This document shows positions 13,342 through 17,534 of a stretch of 17,534 nucleotides of DNA, in pieces (position 1 is the first letter of the stretch; every line of letters begins with the position of its first letter). The stretch is from JBEKTY01 sp049515555 (GTDB lineage: Bacteria > Planctomycetota > Planctomycetia > Pirellulales > Thermoguttaceae). The notes under the pieces are model-generated. The model made no database searches, was not told where the DNA came from, and worked only from the letters and a program-made list of their open reading frames with translations. The DNA lies in assembly GCA_049515555.1 (NCBI GenBank), contig JBEKTY010000165.1, positions 1 to 17,534 of the forward strand, read 5' to 3'. The translations under genes were made by a program, and so were the position numbers.

Positions 13342-13369
13342 ATTCTATCCGCCCGGCCGGAGAACACAA
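13342..13369 (-). promoter_or_regulatory. Candidate promoter giving a leaderless TPR transcript
   Basis: On the minus strand, TTGTGT, 16 bp, TAGAAT, then 8 bp to the ATG of the TPR gene. Initiation 6-8 bp after the -10 would start at or just before the ATG, consistent with the lack of a ribosome-binding site. Confidence 0.4.
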
Positions 13370-13442
13370 CGTCCTTGCCGCTCGCGTGCCGCCAGCGGCG
13401 AGGGCGCCGGCCAAGCCCTGCAAAAAAGGCCCGCCCATCCGC

Positions 13443-13625
13443 CTAGCCCAACTGCCGCAGCGTGCTCCAACTGGCATATCCCAGGATCACGGAGCAGATG
13501 GTCAGCCCGATATCCATGAACAGGTTCTCACGGCCGAACGGGAACCCGGCGGCCAGATCGAGTCCGAACACCAACAGCAGTAGCACGGCCACGACGGCAC
13601 CGGTGAGACAAAGTGCTTTGGGCAT
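13443..13625 (-). CDS. Small two-helix membrane protein, planctomycete-type
   Basis: This is a 60-aa protein starting MPKALCLTGAVVAVLLLLVF. Hydrophobic segments at about 5-27 and 36-54 are separated by GLDLAAGFPFGRENLFMD. The C-terminus is SWSTLRQLG. I recall short proteins with the same MPKALC...VPFG...MDIG...LGY-SW pattern as common in planctomycetes, always of unknown function. The ATG at 13625 has AGGAAAAG upstream at a workable distance. An upstream in-frame extension to 13865 is discarded because part of it is encoded by a GTAG palindrome and has no protein signature. It follows the TPR gene's start at close range but is upstream of it on the same strand, so the two could be co-transcribed. 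Confidence 0.72.
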   Translation of the reverse strand: MPKALCLTGAVVAVLLLLVFGLDLAAGFPFGRENLFMDIGLTICSVILGYASWSTLRQLG

Positions 13626-14019
13626 TAAGACTTTTCCTAATCTGGCCAAGGGTGCGGAACACGCCTTCGCCTGCCTCCCGCGCGCGAGGGCTATCTTCCG
13701 CCACTCTGTTAGTATAATTGGGAAGAGGGGACAGGTGCCTCTTGCGAATCGTAGGGTGGGTCGAGCGCAGCGAGCCCCACCAAAATCCGCGAAAAACTGA
13801 CTACAAGTTTCTGACCTTCCACAACTAATTGGGATTCTGCGATGGCCGATCCGCCCTCTCGCCAAATTCCAGTATAATCGGGGGCGGGCCGTTTCACCAC
13901 CACGCCGGCCCCAGGCACCGATAAAACACCCTGGGAATTGTCCCCTTGGGCCGCCTAGTAAAAATACCGGTTTTGGCAGGCCCTGGGAAGAAGTTCCCGG
14001 AAAAAAACAGGACTCAATT
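13626..14019. other. Divergent intergenic region with two TATAAT hexamers
   Basis: This 394-bp gap separates the small membrane protein gene (minus) from coaD (plus). Perfect TATAAT hexamers occur at 13713-13718 and 13873-13878 on the plus strand, both preceded by AG and followed by T/C and G-rich sequence. Neither has a clear -35. The second would give coaD a leader of about 135 nt. The GTAG palindrome at 13751-13781 lies between them. CCCTGGGAAGAAGTTCCCGG at 13981-14000 is an imperfect palindrome close to the coaD start. Confidence 0.45.
13751..13781 (+). repeat. GTAG-headed REP-like palindrome, GGGTGGGTCGAG family, copy 3
   Basis: GTAGGGTGGGTCGAGCGCAG followed by CGAGCCCCACC. It is identical in its 31 bases to the reverse complement of 29-59, about 13.7 kb away. 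Confidence 0.8.
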
Positions 14020-14529
14020 ATGCCCCCCCTCTCTCCGCGGGTTGCCGTCTATCCCGGCTCGTTCGATCCGATCACGCTGGGGCATCTGAACGTCATGGAG
14101 CGGGCCAGCCGCCTGTTCGACCGCCTGGTGGTCGGCGTGGGGATCAACGTCGAGAAGCAGTGCCTGTTCGAGGCCGCGGAGCGGACGCTCCTGATCCGCG
14201 AGGCCACCACCCACTTGCCGAACGTCGAAATCCGCACCTTCAGCGGCCTGGCCGTCGAATTCGTGCGGCAGTGCGGCTCACAGGTGATGATCCGCGGGGT
14301 CCGCCCGATCACCGATATCGCCGCCGAGCTGACCATGATGATGGCCAACCGCCGCCTGGCCCGCGACGTGGAAACCCTGTTCATGGTCGCCGACGGGGAA
14401 CTGGCCCACGTCTCCAGCTCGCTCATCAAGCAGATCGCCTCGGTGGCCTCGGACGAGGACCTGGGCCGCTTCCTGCCCCCTAACGTTGTGAAGGCGGTTG
14501 CTACTAAGATGGGCCACGCGGAGCGGTGA
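14020..14529 (+). CDS. coaD: Phosphopantetheine adenylyltransferase
   Basis: This 169-aa enzyme catalyses the ATP-dependent adenylylation of 4'-phosphopantetheine to dephospho-CoA, the penultimate step of coenzyme A synthesis. The nucleotidyltransferase signature YPGSFDPITLGHLNVMERA at 11-29 includes the T-x-G-H motif (19-22). Lys46 in NVEKQCLF, Arg92 in MIRGVRPITDI and the C-terminal VSSSLIKQIA at 131-140 are the expected ATP and phosphopantetheine binding elements. LTMMMANRRLARDVETLFM at 104-122 replaces the more usual EFQMA-NR segment but keeps ANR. The ATG at 14020 is preceded by CAGGA about 9 bp upstream. A heptamer array begins right after the stop. No other CoA gene is adjacent. Confidence 0.96.
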   Translation: MPPLSPRVAVYPGSFDPITLGHLNVMERASRLFDRLVVGVGINVEKQCLFEAAERTLLIREATTHLPNVEIRTFSGLAVEFVRQCGSQVMIRGVRPITDIAAELTMMMANRRLARDVETLFMVADGELAHVSSSLIKQIASVASDEDLGRFLPPNVVKAVATKMGHAER

Positions 14530-14642
14530 GGGGCGAGGGGTGAGGGATTAGGGGTGAGGGGCGAGGGGCGAGTGGTGAGGGATTAGGGATTAGGGGCGAA
14601 GGGACCTTTCTTCTCGCCACCAGCCATCAACCACTAGCCACT
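14530..14642. repeat. Heptanucleotide array downstream of coaD
   Basis: About ten period-7 units (GAGGGGC, GAGGGGT, GAGGGAT, TAGGGGT, GAGTGGT, TAGGGAT) run from the coaD stop to about 14600. A short complementary-type run, CCACCAG/CCATCAA/CCACTAG/CCACTAA, follows at about 14617-14642. It is the same repeat style as at 8663-8780 and 15633-15668. Confidence 0.8.
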
Positions 14643-14666
14643 AACGAGAAATCGCCGGCGGCTGAC

Positions 14667-14729
14667 GTACTCCTCACACTGGAGCATGAGGTTCTGCCGC
14701 ACAGCCTCACGCCCCAGCGTGAGGAGTAC
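14667..14729. repeat. Head-to-head palindrome pair, GTACTCCTCACGC family, copy 2
   Basis: The left unit is GTACTCCTCACACTGGAGCA then TGAGG. The right unit, on the other strand, is GTACTCCTCACGCTGGGGCG then TGAGG. The outer GTACTCCTCAC is shared with 4497-4557, while the loop differs (TGG versus TCC). It ends 9 bp before the truncated gene fragment at 14738. Confidence 0.8.
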
Positions 14730-14737
14730 GACAGTAA

Positions 14738-15028
14738 TTGATTCGCCGCGCCCAACTCCCTGCCCTTCTGGACACCTATATTTCGGTGGCGTTACATTTT
14801 GAAGCCCGGGATCGCGCAGCAAACGAAGCGTGGCTGAAGCCCCTTGCTGATCACAGGGACCAGATTGCCGCGGGGGTTGAATATCCATTCCTTACGGAAA
14901 TGTGGGGTAAGAATTGGGCGAGCGCCGAATTCCGGGTGCCATACGATGCCGCGGACCCGATGGCGGTGGTGCCGGAGGCCGTTCGAGTTATGCACCTTCT
15001 GATTGAACGAACCTGGCCAATGATTTAA
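14738..15028 (+). pseudogene. C-terminal fragment, probably of a restriction-locus companion protein (DUF4268-like)
   Basis: The open frame encodes about 96 residues, including ALHFEARDRAANEAWLKPLA, then HRDQIAAGVEYPF, TEMWGKNWASAEFRVPY and VMHLLIERTWPMI, then a stop. This looks like the end of a longer protein. The pattern of an ALHFE strand, a long helix, WGKxWA and a final LI-RTWP helix resembles the C-terminal part of DUF4268-type proteins found beside restriction-modification genes, but I am only moderately sure. There is no ATG or ribosome-binding site; the frame opens only with TTG next to a palindromic repeat, which suggests loss of the 5' part. Its stop lies 23 bp before the HsdM-like start, as in an operon. 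Confidence 0.5.
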
Positions 15029-15051
15029 CCGATCGCGGAGGGGGTCGCGAC

Positions 15052-15224
15052 TTGAGCAAACGCGAGGCGAAAACCACCGGTGCCGCGGCGCCCACCACCG
15101 CCCAGCAACTCGGCAGCCTGATAAGATCCGCGCGCGAAATAATGCGGGAGGATAAGGGGTCTCCGGCGACCTGGACCGGCTGCTGCCCTCTGTCCTCGAC
15201 AAGGCATTCAAGGGCGAGCTGTGA
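15052..15224 (+). pseudogene. Type I restriction-modification scar: HsdM start joined to HsdS end
   Basis: A TTG start at 15052, with GGAGG upstream, opens SKREAKTTGAAAPTTAQQLG, then SLIRSAREIMREDKG. This is the typical N-terminus of a type I methylase HsdM, which normally continues (L)SGDLDRLPxLTW. After KG the reading frame shifts by one base. In the new frame SGDLDRLLPSVLDKAFKGEL and a TGA follow at 15222-15224; DLDxLLPSVLDKAFKGEL is the typical C-terminus of the specificity subunit HsdS. The shared DLDRL is where HsdM and HsdS sequence would recombine. Nearly all of hsdM and hsdS is thus missing and the product is non-functional. No hsdR is recognisable in the window. Confidence 0.75.
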
Positions 15225-15697
15225 CGGCCCCGCCCGGCCGGATTTGTTCCCGGCGGGTGCCCCGGATGGCTCGCCCGTCCTTGCCATCATCCCGCACGGA
15301 TGCCAGAGCCGTTAGTTACTTATCTCAGAACTTACCGCAGAGGGCGCAGAGGATCACGGAGAGTGCGCAGAATAGACGTTTCTCGCCCTGTGGTCCTCAG
15401 CGTCCTCTGCGGTGAAACCTTTTTTGAGATGTTCTTTGACGGATGGTTGCGGAGTGCCGCCGGCGCCACCACCGGTTTCGAGGTCCGAGGGCCGAAACCG
15501 TACCGGCTGCGGAGAGACACAGCGGGTCGGGCCATCCCCACAGCCTGCCTCTCTTGGCGTTCACTCGCGTCCATCGGCGGTTCCAAGTTGCTTTTTGTCT
15601 GCGTAAGCTGTGAAAATCGGGCCAGTGGAGTGGCGAGTGGCGAGTGGCGAGGGGTGAGGGGTGAGGATAGAAGGCGGAAGTCCCAAGACCCAAGGCG
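15225..15697. other. Repeat-rich region with no intact gene
   Basis: This 473-bp stretch holds no protein I recognise. ACCGCAGAGGGCGCAGAGGA at 15331-15350 and TCAGCGTCCTCTGCGGTGAA at 15398-15417 form an inverted pair with roughly 9-base internal periodicity. CGGTTTCG...CGAAACCG forms another at about 15473-15500. CTTGGCGTTCACTCGCGTCC and ATCGGCGGTTCCAAG at 15553-15588 is a further 9-base-period repeat of a kind dispersed in many environmental bacteria. Heptamers GAGTGGC x3 and GAGGGGT x2 occupy about 15633-15668. It lies between the restriction scar and the end of mcsB. Confidence 0.6.
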
Positions 15698-16777
15698 TTA
15701 GTTCTTCTCGCCCCGCTGGGCCCCGTCCTCGCGGTTGAGGTAGCGGCGGAGGTATCGGGCCCGCTCGATGTTGCGGTCGCTGCTGCCCAGCTCACCGCCG
15801 GTGAGTTTCTGCAAATGGGCCGGCTGGGTGTGGATGAACAGCTCGTTGATGTCCGTGATGCGGAGGTCCGGGATCAGCCCCAGGTTCACGCCCATGCGGA
15901 CGCTCGAGAGCAGGTGCATGGTCTCCTCGGAGCTGATCGTCTGGGCGGTGCGGAGGATGCCGTAGGCCCGGCTCACCCGGTCGTGCAGCGTCTCCTGGCT
16001 TTCCTTGATGAGGAACTGCCGGGCCTGCCGCTCGTAGTCGATAATCACGGGCACGATGTCGCTGACCTGCTGCAGCAGTTCCTGCTCGGTGCGGCCCAGG
16101 GTGATCTGGTTTGAGATCTGGTAGAAATCGCCCATGGCCTGCGAGCCTTCGCCGTACAGGCCGCGGACTGCCAGGCTGATCTTCTGCAGGCTGCGGAAGA
16201 CCTTCTCGATCTGCCGCGTAATGACCAGGGCCGGCAGGTGCAGCATGACGCTGACCCGCATGCCGGTGCCCACGTTGGTGGGGCAGGCGGTGAGGTATCC
16301 CAGCCGCTCGTGGAAGGCGTAGGTGGCCTTCTGCTCGATCGAGTCGTCGATGTGGTTGATCTGCTCCCACACGCCTTGCAGGTTGAAGCCGCTGTGCAGG
16401 ACCTGGATCCGCAGGTGATCTTCCTCGTTGATCATGAGGCTGAACTTCTCGGCGCGGTCGATGGCTACCGCGCGGCGGCCCTGGGCTTCGGCATGCTCGC
16501 GGCTGATCAGGTGCCGCTCGACGAGGAACTGCCGGTCGACGCCCTCCAGCTCGTCGATGGCCACGTACAGCAGGTCGGCCGAGGGGTTCATGGCCAGCGT
16601 GGCCTCCCGCAGGATGCGCTCGATCTGCACGCGGTCCTGGGGCGTGGCCCGGCTGATGAAGGGAAAGTCGGCCAGGTTGCGGGCCAGGCGGATGCGGCTG
16701 CTGATGACGATGTCGGCCTCGGGGCCGGTGCCGCGCAGCCATTCGCCGCTGTTTCGGGCTAGGTCGTTGAGTTCCAT
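15698..16777 (-). CDS. mcsB: Protein-arginine kinase McsB
   Basis: This 359-aa protein is of the phosphagen-kinase superfamily. McsB phosphorylates arginines on proteins, tagging misfolded proteins for ClpCP degradation in Bacillus. SSRIRLARN at 26-34, NEEDHLRIQ at 117-125 and TACPTNVGTGMRVSVMLHLP at 163-182 are the nucleotide and arginine-binding signatures, with Cys165 as the conserved reactive cysteine of the superfamily. RNIERARYLRRYL near 335-347 occupies the place of the allosteric RDxxRA motif, with Asn instead of Asp. Length and motifs are complete. The ATG at 16777 directly abuts the TAA of mcsA (TAAATG), so translation is probably coupled. No ctsR or clpC gene is in the window. Confidence 0.96.
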   Translation of the reverse strand: MELNDLARNSGEWLRGTGPEADIVISSRIRLARNLADFPFISRATPQDRVQIERILREATLAMNPSADLLYVAIDELEGVDRQFLVERHLISREHAEAQGRRAVAIDRAEKFSLMINEEDHLRIQVLHSGFNLQGVWEQINHIDDSIEQKATYAFHERLGYLTACPTNVGTGMRVSVMLHLPALVITRQIEKVFRSLQKISLAVRGLYGEGSQAMGDFYQISNQITLGRTEQELLQQVSDIVPVIIDYERQARQFLIKESQETLHDRVSRAYGILRTAQTISSEETMHLLSSVRMGVNLGLIPDLRITDINELFIHTQPAHLQKLTGGELGSSDRNIERARYLRRYLNREDGAQRGEKN

Positions 16778-17296
16778 TTACGGGCTCGGCTCGTTTTCGG
16801 TATGCCGGATCTGGTCGCGGAGCTGGGAGGCGCGCTCGTAGTGCTCGTTCTCGACGGCCTCTTTCATTTCCCGGCGGAGGCGGATCAACTCGGTCCGCTT
16901 CTCGCTGCCGGTCGGCGAGCGCTGCGGCCGCTTGCCCGTGTGCTCCGATTCGCCGTGCACGTTCAAGATCAGCGGCTCGAGTTGCGCCTGAAAGGCCACG
17001 TAATCGTGGGGGCAGCCCAGCCGGCCCTGGCTGCGGAATTCGTAAAACGTGATCCCGCACACCGGGCAGGTCTGCTGGTCCAGGTGCGCCAACTCCTCGG
17101 CCGTCTGACCGATGGCCATCTGATGGACCTGCTGGGCCAGGGCCGCGGCCATGCCGCCGGCCGGCCCGCTCGGCTCAGACGACGAGGTCAGATACTGCCG
17201 CGCATGCTCCTCGCACAGGTGCAACTCCTGCGGCTTTCCGCCCGTCAACTCGGTGATGTGGAACGTCGCCGGCCGATCACACTGCTGGCACTTCAT
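16778..17296 (-). CDS. mcsA: McsA-like UvrB/UvrC-motif zinc protein, activator of McsB
   Basis: This 172-aa protein has an N-terminal zinc motif (MKCQQCDRPATFHITEL, Cys3 and Cys6, with Cys28 and His31 in LCEEHARQYL). A second motif has Cys77 and Cys80 (TCPVCGITFYEF) with Cys95 in LGCPHDYVAF; the last ligand, Cys in many McsA proteins, seems to be His97 here. A UVR motif spans about 132-166 (RTELIRLRREMKEAVENEHY, then ERASQLRDQI). McsA binds and activates the McsB arginine kinase. The ATG at 17296 is chosen because the zinc motif starts there and GGAG lies upstream. An ATG at 17332 would place the start upstream of the likely transcription start region and adds unconserved residues. It is the first gene of the mcsA-mcsB operon. 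Confidence 0.93.
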   Translation of the reverse strand: MKCQQCDRPATFHITELTGGKPQELHLCEEHARQYLTSSSEPSGPAGGMAAALAQQVHQMAIGQTAEELAHLDQQTCPVCGITFYEFRSQGRLGCPHDYVAFQAQLEPLILNVHGESEHTGKRPQRSPTGSEKRTELIRLRREMKEAVENEHYERASQLRDQIRHTENEPSP

Positions 17297-17334
17297 GGCA
17301 GTCCGACTCCGCAATATCCTCCCTTGCCACACAG

Positions 17335-17363
17335 ATTCTAGCGGGGCGGCAGTTGCGAGTCAA
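17335..17363 (-). promoter_or_regulatory. Sigma-70-type promoter of mcsA-mcsB
   Basis: On the minus strand TTGACT, exactly 17 bp, TAGAAT: five of six matches in each hexamer. It predicts a start near 17328 and a leader of about 32 nt before the mcsA ATG at 17296. This is the best promoter match in the window. No CtsR-type direct repeat (GGTCAAA-N3-GGTCAAA) is seen around it. Confidence 0.7.
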
Positions 17364-17409
17364 TCGAGCCGTGCGGGGGCGGTTGCGGCCGGCTGGCCCG
17401 GCTGGTAGA

Positions 17410-17483
17410 AATTAGGGGTTGGGGATTGGGGTTGTAAAGGATTCACACTGTGAACGTCCCCGCCCGGCCTTGTGCCGGCGGGA
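17410..17483. repeat. Short heptamer run and GTCCC...GGGAC palindrome upstream of mcsA
   Basis: TAGGGGT TGGGGAT TGGGGTT (about 17413-17433) is a three-unit period-7 run. At 17456-17483 an imperfect palindrome has arms GTCCCCGCCCGGC and GCCGGCGGGAC around a CTTGT-type loop. Nothing else is recognisable to the end of the window. Confidence 0.55.
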
Positions 17484-17534
17484 CGCTGATTGATGACTAC
17501 CAGTGCGTACCTCCGATAGTACTTGTCCTCCGCT

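Noticed and set aside
14792..15211. A 139-aa minus-strand open frame
   Set aside because: It runs opposite the restriction-locus remnants, which have recognisable protein signatures on the plus strand, and has none itself.
17297..17534. A CtsR operator controlling mcsA-mcsB
   Set aside because: No GGTCAAA-type direct repeat was found near the promoter at 17335-17363.

Overview
The window is GC-rich DNA that most resembles a planctomycete (Planctomycetota, possibly Pirellulales-like). The evidence is a DUF1559 pseudopilin-like protein with a type IV pilin N-terminus, several small proteins of a kind typical of planctomycetes (a short lipoprotein, a 60-aa two-helix membrane protein, a TPR protein), a TatC with an enlarged first periplasmic loop, and very abundant short palindromic and heptanucleotide repeats between genes. 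The assignment rests on recalled family resemblance, not on a search.

Layout. 124-1215 (-): DUF1559 protein. 1262-1804: a broken REP-associated tyrosine transposase (RAYT) bracketed by GTAG-headed palindromes. 1860-3512 (-): Agl23-like membrane glycosyltransferase carrying an in-frame copy of the same palindrome pair. 3499-3683: a nested inverted-repeat element. 3698-4408 (-): secreted discoidin-like protein. 4755-5495 (+): family 2 glycosyltransferase. 5844-6191 (+): PII signalling protein with Phe at position 51. 6340-7404 (-): TatC. 7644-8621 (+): mannose-6-phosphate isomerase. 8796-9095 (+): small lipoprotein. 9204-10163 (+): RsuA/RluB-type pseudouridine synthase whose two ends are built from heptamer repeats. 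10319-11182 (+): PyrK-type electron-transfer subunit. 11289-11573 (-): ribosomal protein S20. 11879-13333 (-): TPR protein. 13443-13625 (-): small membrane protein. 14020-14529 (+): CoaD. 14738-15224: remnants of a restriction-modification locus. 15698-17296 (-): mcsA-mcsB protein-arginine kinase pair.

Most genes are single housekeeping or envelope units rather than one pathway. The only tight operon is mcsA-mcsB, whose stop and start codons abut. Agl23-like protein, GT2 and ManA could together serve surface-glycan or protein-glycan synthesis, but they are on different strands and the link is inference.

The most notable content is the repeat landscape. Several unrelated palindrome families share the REP hallmark (a GTAG foot, then an imperfect palindrome, usually as head-to-head pairs). 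Their stems differ by compensatory changes, one family flanks a RAYT fossil, and one copy is translated inside a membrane glycosyltransferase. A second, heptanucleotide repeat system (period 7) occurs at about seven loci and has entered coding sequence at both ends of one gene. A 173-bp fossil joins the start of a type I methylase (HsdM) to the last codons of a specificity subunit (HsdS).
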